A stretch of DNA of 64,000 nucleotides from Manis javanica (GCF_040802235.1 NC_133167.1:14996501-15060500), one strand, 5' to 3'; shown: positions 35,586 through 47,490, counted from the first letter of the stretch. A program made the numbers and translations. The notes: generated by a model not told the origin, from the letters alone.

Positions 35586-36062
35586 AAGGCTGATAGATGC
35601 TTATGGCCACACACCTAGGTCTAGGAGAAGGGTGCAGGTGTGATCGTTTGGTGTTTGTGTTTTCTGAAAAGATGAACAACTTAACTAATATTCTGAATAA
35701 AAGGCCAATCTTTCTTCTACTCAGTGAATTTCCCTATTGGAAATTTAGTGTGTATTTAGAACAGGCAAATAAAACTGTCACTATATCAAGGTGAGTGGGG
35801 ATCTGGGTCTAATTAATTATAAATAGGTTACTACTTATTTGGGACTGTCTTATTCATTGTTGTCCATTTAGTGACCTTGGTATCTGCCTCAGTAAAGGTC
35901 AGGGTTGCTCCCACCCCCCAAAATCTTTATGACAACCACAAACTGCACCTTCAAATGTCAAAATTGTTCTCCAGGGGCAAAAAGAACCATTCAGAACTGC
36001 TGCTTGGTATCAACCAAAACTTACTATTAGAACAGTTTTTAAAAATGCAGAAAAGATAGAAG

Positions 36063-36067
36063 ACATG
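36063..36067. repeat. Target-site duplication, left (ACATG)
   Basis: ACATG directly precedes TGTCTTGCC, the left edge of the solo LTR, and is repeated directly after its right edge. Confidence 0.8.
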
Positions 36068-36503
36068 TGTCTTGCCAGTGGGTTTCAGCTCCAGGCAAGT
36101 TCGCTATGGATTCAGTGTGACCAAAGAAATAGACAGCAAAACGTTTTTGGGGTGAAAGGGTTTTACCCAACTTTATTTCCAGGTGGCAGGTCAGTCACTA
36201 AAATCCCGTTCACTCAGAGCGAGTCTGCATGTAGCAAGCCGGTCTCTGCCTCTGGGCCCCTCTGTCTGCACAGTTGTCCCACCACAGCGGTCCGCTGGGC
36301 CTCTGTCCTCGGTGCTGCCACCACTCCAGCCTCTGCTCTGCTCTCCTGCAGCATTGCAGCCCTGCCACCGTGTCGTGCCCAGAGTACTGGGCAGAGCTCT
36401 TTTTATACAGTCAACAGCCATGTACTGCCCACAGGTGTGCAGTGAGCTGGTCAACCAGGGCCAGGTGAGAAACCTGGCCACAGGAACTCTCATTTTATCC
36501 ACA
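36068..36503 (-). mobile_element. Solo LTR of an endogenous retrovirus, minus strand
   Basis: 436 bp with TG...CA ends: the plus strand begins TGTCTTGCC and ends TATCCACA, flanked by identical ACATG at 36063-36067 and 36504-36508. Read on the minus strand it has a TATA box TGTATAAAAAG (36399-36409) and, about 225 bp downstream, an AATAAA signal (36172-36177): U3, R and U5 in the right order. GC-rich with several CpGs, unlike its flanks, suggesting a younger, lineage-specific insertion. No internal retroviral sequence is adjacent, so the provirus was reduced by LTR-LTR recombination. The open frames inside (103-126 codons) are incidental. Family not identified; a 5-bp duplication is usual for ERVL and some ERV1. 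Confidence 0.85.
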
Positions 36504-36508
36504 ACATG
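36504..36508. repeat. Target-site duplication, right (ACATG)
   Basis: Exact copy of the left ACATG, following the CA end of the solo LTR. Confidence 0.8.
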
Positions 36509-37324
36509 ATCTAACTAACCTTTAATTCTATGTTAGTTGCATTACTAATAATAGGTACTAAATGTTGAGAAGGTAATTCCAATAGGCATTCTGCTGTAGA
36601 GACCACTTCCTCACATCGTTCAGTAGGTTCTCCCAATTCTGGGAACACATTCTTGAGTCTAAATGAACGTCACTCAGAGAATGTATCTGTATGTCCTCGT
36701 AGTGAAAGAGGCCAGAAATAAGAAAGGCAGGGAAGATAATATAGTGTTTTTTACCCAGGGAGAAAAGTTAAACTATAAAGGCAGTGCAGTTTTAGCTATT
36801 GCCAAGGTACAATAGATAATTTGGACTACATGGTTTGGCGGAGCCCATGCCTAACACTGAGGGGGAGGAATACAGAGGAGAGGGCACTGGCCATCCGTCT
36901 CTAAGCTCCCCAAGTATCACAGCGTGAGAGGTGGGCCTTCAGGCAATCTAAGGCACCCAGGACCTGGAGTGGGATTGTTTCCCCCTGCAATTCCCTGTAC
37001 TCCGAAGACTGAGCTCCGCTGACCTTGAAACACCCCCTGATGGCCAGCGTAACCTGATTCCGGGTGGATAATGTGATGTGAGAACACACAGGGTGATTGG
37101 CTCTGAGCCAGAGAAATCCAGGGGAGTAATTGTCTTGGGCTTGTATGTGCGTATGGTACAATCCTTAACTCCAACTGTTTCAGAAGAAAAAAAAGCCTTT
37201 TTTCTTATCAAATTAAAACAAGATTTAAAACGATCAGTTATCCAAGGCCCCACAAAATGGGCCCTTTCATACATTATTCATGGGAGACAATTTGACAACA
37301 GGATCAATAAAATATAAAGATATA
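36509..37324. other. Unassigned stretch
   Basis: No repeat recognised. GC-richer at 36830-37130, with frames of 79-108 codons lacking recognisable motifs. A second TGACCTTGA lies at 37020-37028. Confidence 0.4.
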
Positions 37325-37398
37325 TGATAGATAGGTAATAGATAGATAGGTGACAGATAGATAGATGATAGGTGTTTGATAGCTAGCTAGCTAGCTAA
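37325..37398. repeat. (GATA)n / (CTAG) microsatellite
   Basis: Imperfect GATA units with GGTA and GACA interruptions, passing into four tandem AGCT/CTAG units at 37380-37397. Confidence 0.9.
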
Positions 37399-37854
37399 AT
37401 ATGTAAGTGATAGAAATGTCATGTCTTTTGACTTAATGATTCTCTTTAATATATCTAAAGCCAAATAACACACACAACATTGAACAAAAATGATTTGTGC
37501 CCAGGAAAATGATGTCCATTTGGCAATGTGTTAAATAGTAAAAATTCTGCACTTCTTTGAAGCAAAGATTCTCCAGCTAGTTTCAGTTTAAGTATCTGAA
37601 GAATGTACATGCAAAGTAGGCCTGTACATGTGTAAATACATGTACAATAAGTCACTCCTCACATTGGTACATACTTTCAAATCTACAATAATTGTTCTAT
37701 TTTATATTGTTTGATGCCAGCTTTTATGTTTTTATGTCTAAGTAGATGGGTATGATTGTTTATATACATTATAAGAATATGATATGACTCTTCAGGTAGT
37801 AATCACAATATTCATAAACTAATATTATTAATAGAATTTTAAAAATATTTTCTT

Positions 37855-38000
37855 TTTAAGTGATAGATGTTCACATAATTTTAGAAATTAGAAAATATAT
37901 ATAAGCAAATTAATAAAAAAGAAAACAAGAATTCCATAAATTCCAACACACACACATATCCTCTTAATATTTGGTATTTATTCTTCTGGATTTTCTCCAG
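37855..38000 (-). mobile_element. L1M-type 3'-UTR fragment, antisense
   Basis: 'ttagaaattagaaaatatat', 'ataagcaaattaataaaaaa' and 'ttcttctggattttctccag' fit the antisense L1M/L1ME UTR preceding 'ttggtgtatatccttccag'. Confidence 0.5.
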
Positions 38001-38449
38001 ATGTTAATGTACTTATTAACTAATAAGAGACAAATATTCCCTAATATTTCTCATATTATGTGGACTTTCCTTCTCCATCTCTATAAAAGTTGAGAAAATA
38101 ATGAACTTTGAATGAAGGTGTATATTTAGTTTTATTTACCTATCAATCAGTGCTAAATCTAGATCCATAATTTAATTTCTCAGATACTTAGATTTAATGC
38201 ATTTTCATCATACTTGTTATATGTTAAAAACAATGATAGAACATTTGCAAGGATCATAAGTAACAAACACTCATCTATTATCCACTCAAAATGCACAAAT
38301 ACTATTAAAAATGCTTTAGATGAAGAATTATTACTATAAAACTGAAAAAATTGAATTACCATTAAGAAATTCAATTCCTTCCTATCACTTTTCCCAGTCT
38401 CATCCCTCTTTTCCTCCCTCCCTTCCCAGAGGCAGACAGAGATTTTGAC

Positions 38450-38515
38450 CATTTGTAAATATCTCTGGCAGCTGTAATAGACTAGGTGCTCAAATATTTG
38501 TTGAATGAATATTCA
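38450..38515 (+). mobile_element. L2 3' terminus, sense
   Basis: 'actaggtgctcaaatatttg' + 'ttgaatgaatatt' is the L2 terminal sequence. Confidence 0.65.
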
Positions 38516-38559
38516 CCCATAGACCATGTATTAACACATCTATAGTTATATATAATATA

Positions 38560-39290
38560 CCACATGTTTATCATCCATTTATCTATGTAAAACATATGTA
38601 GTGGTATTTTTTTGTATGTTTCAACTGTATCTAAGTGGTATCACACCGTAGCTACATACCAACCTCCTTAAGTTGCTTTTTACATTGAATATTAAGTATT
38701 CATTGAATATATTAGTATGTATGTATCTCATTCATTTATTTTACTATTCTTTCTTACCAATCCTATGTTTATGCTTAAGTTATGTTTATGTTCAATAAGC
38801 TGTGCCTCTTTAGAGTGTACAATTCAATGAGTACTACATACCCATGATGCCACTAACACAATCAAGCTACAAAACACTTCCTTCCAGCAAAAAATTCCCA
38901 ATGAGGAAGCCACTAATTTACTTTTTATCACCATAAGTAGTTTGCATTTTATATGAATGAAATCGTATTGTACATACTTCCCTGAGCCTGGCTTCTTTCC
39001 CTCAGCAAATTGATTGAAATTCATTGACATGTTTTTTCAGTAGTGTTTTTATTTTTTGCTGATGAGTAGCATTCCATTGCATGGCCACACCCTATTTTTT
39101 ATCCATTCAATGGACATCTAGGTTGTGTTCAGTTTTAGTTATCATGAACTAATTCACATACATGTCGTTGCGTGGACAGATGTTTTCATTTTATCTTAAG
39201 GAAATGCCAAGGATCATATGGTAGATACATGTTTAATTTTTAAAAAGTTGCCAAACCATTATATTTTTCTGCTCCCTTCTCTCCCTCCCT
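38560..39290 (-). mobile_element. L1M 3' end, antisense (copy A)
   Basis: 'gtgtacaattcaatgagtac', 'aatcaagctacaaaacactt', 'ttatatgaatgaaatcgtat', 'gagtagcattccattgcatg', 'atccattcaatggacatcta' and 'gttgccaaaccattat' are antisense L1M UTR/ORF2-tail blocks in order. A separate copy from the longer L1 that follows, because the same regions recur at about 40280. Confidence 0.8.
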
Positions 39291-39299
39291 TCTGTGACT

Positions 39300-40950
39300 C
39301 TGTTTACTTGCATATTAAACATTAGGCAATTGTCTCACAGGTTCCTGAAACAGATCATTAATTTTTTCAATTTTTTTCTCCATCTTCTTCACATTATATT
39401 TTCCATTGATCTATTTCAAATTAATTGACACTTTCTTTTGTCATCTCCATTTTTCTACTATGCCCCTTCAATAATTTTTTTAAACTTCAGATATTATATT
39501 TTTAGTACTTTTTCAAAGTTTCTCTTTCCCTGAGAATTCCTGTGTTTTTATTCATTGTAAGTCTATTTTACTTTATCTAATAGATCATCATGATAGTCAC
39601 AGTACTACAGTCTTTGATAGTTTCAGTTTCTGGGTTGTCTTGTATTGGCATGTATGGATTATGATTTCTCTTGGAAATACTTCACATTTTCTTGGCTATT
39701 GGTAATGTTGAATATTTGGGGATTCTGTTAGCTCTGGGTTCTGTTATATCTCTCCAAAAGAAGTACTGGTGCTTCAGTTTTAGGAGGCAATCAACTTGGT
39801 TAGATACAAACTTCAGATTGTCATGCCTGAGCTCTGTGAAGTTTTAAAACTTTGTTCTCTGTATATTCAGTTTGTCTATGCCTGCTTGGTTCTGGGGTCC
39901 ACCAGAGATGGGCCAAGTATATGCATAGTCAGGAGGCCCTCTTTCCTAGGTCTTTCATTTTTGGGGGTTTTTCTTGCTCTCTGGCAGTCCTCGTTTTAAC
40001 TGGCTCCTTTCATGCTTGCTTCAACCAAAATTTTAGCTGCCCATGCCACTGTGGCCACCACCATGACCAGCCGCTTTCAGGACAGACCCCCCAAGAGACG
40101 AGGAACTCATTCCACACTAATCACTTGCTCCAAGATTTGACTCACCTCCAAGTCTCCTTGCTTTAGTTAAACCTTCAGTCCTCAGGTAGTTGTTCTTGTG
40201 TTTTTTCCAGAGTTTATAAGTATTGTTTATAGGACAATCAGTTTGTTAGGTGCTTACTCATCCATAGTCCCATTCATTCATTTTAACCACTGTACAGTAT
40301 TCTATTGATTGGCCATGGCTTTATTATATTATTATTTTCTTTTTTGTACCTTTCCTTTTATTTTTTTCCAATTTTTAACTATGTCCACAGTAAATTTTAA
40401 TTACACATGTGTCTTTATGTATTTGTATTGGAGGGTACAAGAAGTGGAAATTTTGAGTCATAGACATGCACATCAACTGTTACTAGATATTAACAAATTT
40501 TTCAGTATGTTTGAGGCAATATTATACTTCCATCAGCAGTTTTGAAACTTCTAATTTTCTCAAAACCTAACCAATATTTGGTATTCTCATTTAAACTTTT
40601 ATTATTCTACATGGGAAATGTTTTTATTTGCAATTCCCTAATTACTAGTGAGTTTGAGCAGCTTTTCATACTTACTGTTTGTTTAACCTCTCCTGTGAAT
40701 TGTCTGTTCATAATTTTTTTTCCATTTTTCTCTAGTAGGTGCTTGTCTTCTTATTGATTTGTAGGAATGCTTCATACATTTCCTGATTTCTCATTGTTCA
40801 CAAGTATCTTCTCTCATTTTGTTGCTTACTTTATTCACAGTATACTTTCTAACACAAAAGTTTTATATTTTGATGAAGTCAGGTTTATGACATTTCATTC
40901 TATGAGCTCTAGCTTTGACATCTTTTAAAATCTTGTTTTTTTTACATTAT
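39300..40950 (-). mobile_element. L1M4/L1M5-like element, antisense, segment 1
   Basis: 39300-40230 matches the long UTR of old L1M families in antisense ('ggcaattgtctcacaggttc', 'gaatatttggggattctgtt', 'aggaggcaatcaacttggtt'). 40280-40950 is the ORF2 tail ('ttgcaattccctaattacta', 'gtgagtttgagcagcttttc', 'gtgaattgtctgttcataat', 'cttattgatttgtaggaatg'). Continues at 41555 and 43271. Confidence 0.8.
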
Positions 40951-40954
40951 GCAT

Positions 40955-41550
40955 TCAAAAATATTTTTTGAACACCTAGTATGTTCCAGACATTCTTCTA
41001 GGCATTGGAGAATATGGTTACAAAAGTAATAGAAAAGACAGGCAATTAACACAACCTGACTAATATAAAATACAATGTAAAGTAATGATAACTGCTATAA
41101 AGAAAAATAAAACAGTATAAATGGTATGATAACAACATAATTAAGGGTAGATCCTTTGGGCCTAGACTGCTTGAGTTTACATCCTGGCCCTACCACTTAC
41201 TAGCTGAAGGCAGTTATTTAACCTCTGTGTGCCTTAGTTTCCCCACTTGTAAAACAGAGATGACAATAATGTCTGCAAAGTAGGGTTGTCTGGAGAATTA
41301 GACAATTTTATCCATATAGTACTAAAATGCCCAGCATATAAATATTAAGCCCTATATGAGCATTTGTTAAATGAAACAAAATACAATGAGATAAAACCAA
41401 GTAATAAAGAGGATATAGGGCCACATTACAAATAGACTCTTCATGAAAATCTTGACCAAAGAGATGACATTTGAGCAGGATCTAAATGAAATGATCTGGG
41501 AAAAATCCTTAAACTCAAGTTGTAAAATAGGATAAAATTCTATAGCTTCT
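40955..41550 (-). mobile_element. L2 inserted in the L1, antisense, itself split by a MIR
   Basis: 'aaatattttttgaacaccta' + 'gtatgttccagacattcttc' + 'taggcattggagaatatgg' starts the L2. 'aatgataactgctataaaga' follows, and after the MIR 'gagatgacatttgagcagga' + 'tctaaatgaaatgatctggg' continues in L2 antisense order. Confidence 0.72.
41130..41375 (+). mobile_element. MIR SINE inserted in the L2, sense
   Basis: Near full length and well preserved: 'tgcttgagtttacatcctgg' + 'ccctaccacttactagctga', 'ttaacctctgtgtgccttag', 'tttccccacttgtaaaacag', 'gttgtctggagaattaga' and 'catttgttaaatg'. Confidence 0.9.
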
Positions 41551-41554
41551 TTTA

Positions 41555-42737
41555 ACAACTAAAATTTACTTTTTCATTAAAAAAATCCACTTGAAATTTA
41601 TTTTCATGTGTGGTGTGAGGTAAGGATATAATTATGTTTCCTTCCATACAGAAAGCCAGTTGTCCCAACATTTATTGATTAGCTCATTCTTTATTCTTGG
41701 TTTAATAATATCTTCCTCTTCATATATGACAGTGTATATGAACTTGAGGACCTTCTATTCTGTCCCACTAATTTATTTGATTATCACTGTGCCAACACCA
41801 TGCAGTCTGAATGACCAAAGCACAGTTAACTTTGGTATCTTATAGGGCAAGTTCTGTCTCCCTTTGCCCAAATTGTCTTGGGTGTCCTTGTTCTTTTATA
41901 TCTTCATGGAAATTTTAGATTCTCTTTGTTAAACCTTTGAAGAATTGCACTGGATGTTTTTGAATCACTTTGAGTTTGGTGGAAAATTAACATTAAAAAA
42001 AATGTTTTCCTTCCTTGAAAATGGTATACACATTTATTAAGGTCTCATTTTATGGCAGCTTTAAAATTTTTCTACATAAAATTTTTTGTATAATTTGGTT
42101 ATCCTATTCCTAGGTATTTCATAGTTTTCATGGCTATTAGGAATATCTCCTTCTACAGTTCTGTTTTCTAATGAGTTATTGCTAGTGTACAAGAGTGCTG
42201 TTGAATTTCTATCTCTATCTTGTATTTTGCTAACATTTCTTACTCATTCTAATATATTGTAGAATCTCTAGGTTTTTCTGTAATCTAGATATCTATAAAT
42301 AATACCTTTTTCCTCCTTTTCCAATCATATGCTTCTTTCTTTCTTTAAAAAATGTGATTAGAGCCTCCATTACAATTCTGAATTAAAGAGAGGTTGAGGG
42401 ACATTTTTATTGTCTTCCTGATTTAATGGGAATTCTTTGAAAATTACATCATTATTTATTATGCTTATTGTAGGTGTTTAGTTGGTACTTTTATCAGATT
42501 AAAAGCATTTTTCTTATTCTTAGTTTGTTAGGAATTTTATTGAGTGATTTTTCTTACTTATGGTTTTTCATGTTTATTGTTTATTAAATTGGTGTCGGGA
42601 CATAGGATAATTGTATCACTCCTTCATCAAGTTACTTGGTTAAGTTACCACTTAATCAAGTTACTTTGAAATATACTGCTAGATTAATTACACTTTATTA
42701 TACTGAGTATTTTTGTGTCCATGTTCATAAGCTAACT
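41555..42737 (-). mobile_element. L1M element, antisense, segment 2 (ORF2)
   Basis: Resumes the ORF2 sequence about where 40950 left off: 'catgtgtggtgtgaggtaag', 'ccagttgtcccaacatttat', 'tattctgtcccactaattta', 'ttgtcttgggtgtccttgtt', 'tattcctaggtatttcatag', 'ggtgtttagttggtactttt' and 'gtatttttgtgtccatgttc'. Many stops in the ORF2 sense, so long inactive. Confidence 0.85.
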
Positions 42738-43270
42738 TCAATTTTTACCTGTTAGCTGCTGATCTATTCCTTCTGCTTCTGCTCTGTGTATTGCGGGAAA
42801 CATTTCCCATTCTTTAATGACCTCTGGCTGCTGACCAGACTTGGCCAATCAGAAACACTCCTTGTAAACTGAAGGGTGGAAAGGAAGGAAAAGCAAGATT
42901 GTTGTGACTCCAACCTCTCTGGCCAGACTGAGTGTCCACTGCTAGATGCATCTTCTCTCTGGTTCTGTCTCCTATCAGCCATCCTTATTTCTGTAGCTGC
43001 CAGCTCCTAGCATACAACTCACCATGGCCCCTGCTTATGCTGAGTGGCCCCTAATATTGGGCTCCAGTAAAACCATTTTTTATCTTCGTACTTTTTGCCC
43101 TAGGGCTGACACTGGCTTCCCGCTATTGCTAATCTCTCAGTGACTTCACAGTTCCCTCTCTGGCTTTTCAAAAATAAATTTGTTGTCTGTCCTACCAAGT
43201 ATTTATACTGAGTTCTCTGTGCTTAAGACATCTGGAGTGGTTTGGATTTTCCTAATGGGATCCTTACTAG
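42738..43270 (+). mobile_element. MaLR-like LTR inserted in the L1, sense
   Basis: Separates two L1 segments that adjoin in intact elements. 'agggctgacactggcttccc' + 'gctattgctaatctctcagt', 'aaaaataaatttgttg' and 'cctaatgggatccttactag' resemble the end of old MLT1-type LTRs ('ctgctgggaccctgactgatac'). Contains TTGGCCAATCAG at about 42842. Subfamily uncertain. Confidence 0.6.
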
Positions 43271-43375
43271 TATGTCTACAAAGTTGTTTTTATATAATTT
43301 TATTGTCTCATTTGGCATCCTGGCATATCCTCATAAAATGAATCTGTAGTTATCAGTCTTTCTTTTCCTGGGCAC
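43271..43375 (-). mobile_element. L1M element, antisense, segment 3
   Basis: 'tgtctcatttggcatcctgg' + 'catatcctcataaaatgaat' matches the L1 ORF2 block 'tttggtatcagggtgatgctggcctcataaaatga' and is collinear with segment 2. Homology fades beyond 43375. Confidence 0.65.
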
Positions 43376-44129
43376 ACTTTGTACAACATAGAAACTGGCA
43401 TTGAAACTATTTTATGGTGGCAGAGAATCTAAGAAGTTACATAAAGGATAAGTAAAAAAAGTGTATTACTTTGTTTCCTTCAGGTTATGCTTTAACAGAC
43501 ATCTGAGGTTGGATTTATTCCCACGTCTTTAAAAACCCTACAGCTATTTTCCTTAGAGAGGAGATTTCTCCATGTGAAGTAAATAGTATAATCTGCAAAT
43601 TCATTATATGAATTTAATCTTTTGAATTTATATGAATTTAACTAGTGGCCTTATTTGATTTCAATCGTTTTTCTGGTTTATTGTAAAGTTAGGGAGAAGA
43701 CTTTTGTGCTACGTGTATCTTACAGGTGGAATTTTGACACAAAATATGCTTGTGTACCTGTAAGGTGTTATTATTAATTTTGTTTTGTTATTTTATAAGG
43801 ATAATTTTCTCTTAGTGAGTGGATGATGACTTTATATAACTCCACCCAGCATTCCTACACTCCCCTTCCCATGTTGGCGTAAAGGAAGTCATTGAGACAT
43901 TTTCAGCTTTGTTATTCTAAACATGACACACAGGAGAAATAAAACCTGTCTGATGGAATATTTGGATGCTGATAGTTAAATGTATAACTAGGTAAAGAAT
44001 ATTATTATATGGGGAACTCAATTTTATCCTTACTCTCTGCTCTCTTAATCTTCAAAAATGTCTGTGTTGTTAACAATATTTTTAATCATAGGGGAGGTTA
44101 AGGATGATATTTTTTCATTAGCATCTATT
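43376..44129. other. Unassigned stretch, possibly more decayed L1
   Basis: A tandem 'atatgaattta' pair lies at 43604-43640, in sequence faintly like L1 ORF2. Otherwise nothing assigned. Confidence 0.35.
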
Positions 44130-44325
44130 AAATAGCACTCTTTTAGTTCTTCTTTACACATTCTCATTTAATAGTCACAAAAATCCTATGATATGTATCC
44201 TTGCAACCCTTAAATGGATGAGGAAACTGAGGCTCCCAGTGATTACGTTACCCCAAAATTCAAAGAGGCACTAAGTGTCTGCTTCATATTTTAAAACCAA
44301 ATTGCCTGACTTTAAGTAGAATACT
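44130..44325 (-). mobile_element. MIR SINE, antisense
   Basis: 'cattctcatttaatagtcac' + 'aaaaatcctatgatatgta', then 'ggatgaggaaactgaggctc' and 'ttcaaagaggcactaagtgt' in antisense MIR order. Confidence 0.82.
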
Positions 44326-45679
44326 ACATGATAGGCGCCATACAACCTATTGACCACAGTCTGTTCTTTCTATAAAAAGTCAGAACCTTATATTCTAGGA
44401 CTCTTTGCCTAGGTAAAGGAGCACATCAGAATATTTTTCAGAAACTTTTCACAGTATACAGACACCCAGGGGTGGTAGTAAAATAGCTAATTACTTCTAT
44501 GTCTCACTACACCCACACTTGTGTATAACTGATGAATATCAATCTTGCTTATGTTCAAACTCATCCTTTACTGTGGGATATGCATTAAGATCCTGGATCA
44601 TTTAATTTAATAGTCCATGAGATTTTTCAGGTTATGGCACATTTGAGTTTTCTGACATATACTGGGGGGAAAGATGACAGGAAGACACAGCCATCTGACC
44701 ATCAAACACCTGTCATCCTCCAGATGTATCATATGCATATTTGTTAATATAAGTAACCATGAACATTTCCATAATCCAGAAACATAACAATCACACTTTC
44801 TCTCCTCTTCACTTTTCTTGTAATGTCCAAAGTCAAGCACAATGACCTGTGCTCCAAAAATCATTACTATAGTTTTGGTAACTTTGTCCACACTGATGAG
44901 GGGTAATTTAACACATGATCCGCTTTGGAGTGCTCACTTCTGTTCCAGGTCTGGACATCGTTCCACTCTTCAGACGGACATGAAGATCAACTTCCCAGGT
45001 TTGATTAAGCTGGGACAGAATGCTAATTCCTCATTTTATAGTGAGGTTTCTTTTTAAATTTACATGCCAAACGCATCAGAAGGCTGGCAGGATGCAGAGA
45101 GGTTGTGCAATGAGAGGAATTATGATGCCTCAAAGTCCACCCTCAGAGATTTTATAGTGGAAACCAAATCCTTGAAACCAATGAACATCAGAATTGCATA
45201 GTGAATGTGGAATCATAAGCAAGTGCTCAGAATCCTGAGCTATTTAGAAATGCTTTCTCACTTTTGGGAGCACTCTCTTATCTAGGAAAATGAGCTCTTT
45301 GTACTCTGCATGAACAATTCCCCCCTTTGGTGCTGTATTGCACTCCTACTAACTCTGATCTTTCTTCTGCTCAACTTTTCAAGACGCCATATTCCTTTGG
45401 CAGATTTTCTGGTTTCCACGGTGTGGAATGATTTTCAGATGATATCACCAACCTGATGTTTCAAGTTCTGTATTAGTATTCCTATTTAATTCCCTGAAAT
45501 TAAGCAGGAACTATAACTTTATGTATTCTGGGTCATGCTCATAAGTGTACATGGTTAATTCTTGGTGCCTATTCACCCTGTATCTTGGCTAGAGGCTGCT
45601 TTTATTTTGCATGTAATTATATCAGGGGTGGAATGTTAATATGTGTTGGTTCGTTACCGAGATCACTGGTGTGGGAATC
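44326..45679. other. Unassigned stretch
   Basis: A possible MER5A scrap lies at 44410-44480 ('agcacatcagaatattttt', 'cagacacccagggg'). Nothing else recognised. Frames of 71-94 codons are unremarkable. Confidence 0.4.
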
Positions 45680-45832
45680 AAAAATCTTTACAAAAGTTCA
45701 CTTAACCTCTGTGAGCCTCAATTTTTCATCATTAAAATAGGGAATTAAGAGTAAATGTATTTCTTTCCTTTTTATCAATGTCTGCAGTAGTGCTTGGAAT
45801 ATAATAAGCACTCAATAAATTATTGTTCAATT
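45680..45832 (+). mobile_element. MIR SINE, sense (3' two-thirds)
   Basis: 'cacttaacctctgtgagcct' + 'caatttttcatcattaaaat' + 'aggg', then 'agtgcttggaatataataag' + 'cactcaataaat'. Confidence 0.8.
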
Positions 45833-46319
45833 AAATTTCATTGTTTATTTTCTCTCTCAGTTCCATCTATAGAAGCAAGAAAAATGTCCACTCATGGCTG
45901 TTGCTTTAATTATATAGGAATACTAACTAGCAGAGCCTCCTTTAAAATCCGGGAAATACGACAGAATCAAATTATGAGTAATAAAGCTCTAAAATGAATG
46001 TCAAAAGAATTTCAATTTTAGTATAATGACATCAAAGCTGGTTTATGAATTACATGAAAAAAAAGGTCAGCCTCATTACTTCAATGCTATACCCCTTTTG
46101 CACCGAAACATGAATTACATGGTTTGATTACCCACCTTGCTTACTGCACTTGGCTCTAAATGACTTTTGATTATTTCCAAAAATCAAATCCATCTTCAAA
46201 GGATAGAGGTCTCTTAACATTGAAGGGATTCAAAAGATTATGCCATAGGCTCTGATCTAAAGGCAACAGAAAGAGGGCCTGACAATCTTTTTATTATGAA
46301 TTAATAAGCAAAAACACAA

Positions 46320-46455
46320 ATCAGAAAACCTGGATCTTAGCCCTAGTTTTGTAAATAATTAGCTGGGTTTAAGCAAGTCACTTCACTCTGTGTCTTGGCT
46401 TCTCCATCCATATAATGAGGGGTTTGGGCTAGATGGCTCCTTCCAGCTGTACTAT
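46320..46455 (+). mobile_element. MIR3/MIRc SINE, sense
   Basis: 'agctgggtttaagcaagtca' + 'cttcactctgtgtcttggct' + 'tctccatccatataatgagg' and the MIR3-type end 'tgggctagatggctccttcc' + 'agctgtac'. Confidence 0.82.
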
Positions 46456-47309
46456 TTTGATTTGAATCTAGTAGGAAAATGAGGGAAATGCATCATTTGT
46501 GTGTTGAACAATATTTATGTTATTTTTTTGTTAAGTGGTTTAGAAATTTATCTGGGACCTCTTAAATAGGACAAAGTAAAAGAGTTAAAGGATAATTGTT
46601 ATTTTTTGATAGTTTATTAAAAAAATCATTTAAAAAAACCCATGCAGTAGTGTGTTGAAAACTCTATAAATATTCTAATTTAAGCTAGTTGAAACAGCAA
46701 AGAAATGTACTAGTCCATATAATCAAAATGTCCAGGGGAAGGTCTGCCTTCCGATTGTGCTGGATTCATGACTTAAGCAATGTTACTGGCATTCCAGCTT
46801 CTCCCTCCCTGTCCTGTTGTCCTTGGATTGATTTCCTCAGACTCTGCAATTGATACAAAAATTTTCAGTCCTCAGAGATTCATTTTATGTTACCTAAAGA
46901 AAGAGACAGATCTCTTTTGATAGCTTTTGTAAAGGGAAAAGGGTTCTCTTATTCCCAACAACCTGCAAACATCTATTATCCTGTGAGCTCTGATTGGCTA
47001 ATATGTTTTTCTGCCAGCCAATCACTGAGATCAATGCAATCAGAAAGGAATTTTGACTGAAGCCAGTCAGGACTTGTTTCTGGAGCTGAGGGGGAGGTCA
47101 TGTCCGTCCATACTTGATGACGGCTGACAGGTAGGATGAGACTCTTCCAGGGAAAAATCCTTATCTGACGGAGGGGCTATGGAAACTAGAGGACAAACAC
47201 AACAAATGATTAAGACACAATGGTAAATAAATAACAGTAACCAAGTTCTGAAAAAGCCTTTATGAATTACTAGCTGTAATAAGTCTCTATATTTTATTGG
47301 CACCTTGAG
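46456..47309. other. Unassigned stretch with paired CCAAT boxes
   Basis: TGATTGGCT at 46991-46999 and AGCCAATCA at 47016-47024 form a 9-bp inverted repeat of two NF-Y-type CCAAT boxes, 16 bp apart. No repeat recognised around them. Confidence 0.45.
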
Positions 47310-47490
47310 TTTATGGAGTGCTTTTGCGTATCTGACTTCCAAAATACCCATGTAGAAGAGGTAGAACCGGAGTTTGAATTCCTATTTTACCAATGAAGAA
47401 ATGGAGACTCAGAGGATAAAATTCTGTTGACAGAGACAGAGACAGGGCTGAAATCTCAGGTTTTCTAACTCCACAATTCCAGCATCCTTT
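47310..47490 (-). mobile_element. MIR SINE, antisense (left of a back-to-back pair)
   Basis: 'ctattttaccaatgaagaaa' + 'tggagactcagaggataaaa' and 'agggctgaaatctcagg' in antisense MIR order, ending at 'attccagcatccttt'. Confidence 0.7.

Noticed and set aside
36065-36509. Overlapping open frames of 64-126 codons on both strands
   Set aside because: All lie inside the solo LTR; GC-rich LTR sequence lacks stops by chance.
37020-37028. Second TGACCTTGA motif
   Set aside because: A single 9-mer is expected about 0.5 times in 64 kb on both strands; alone it is not evidence.
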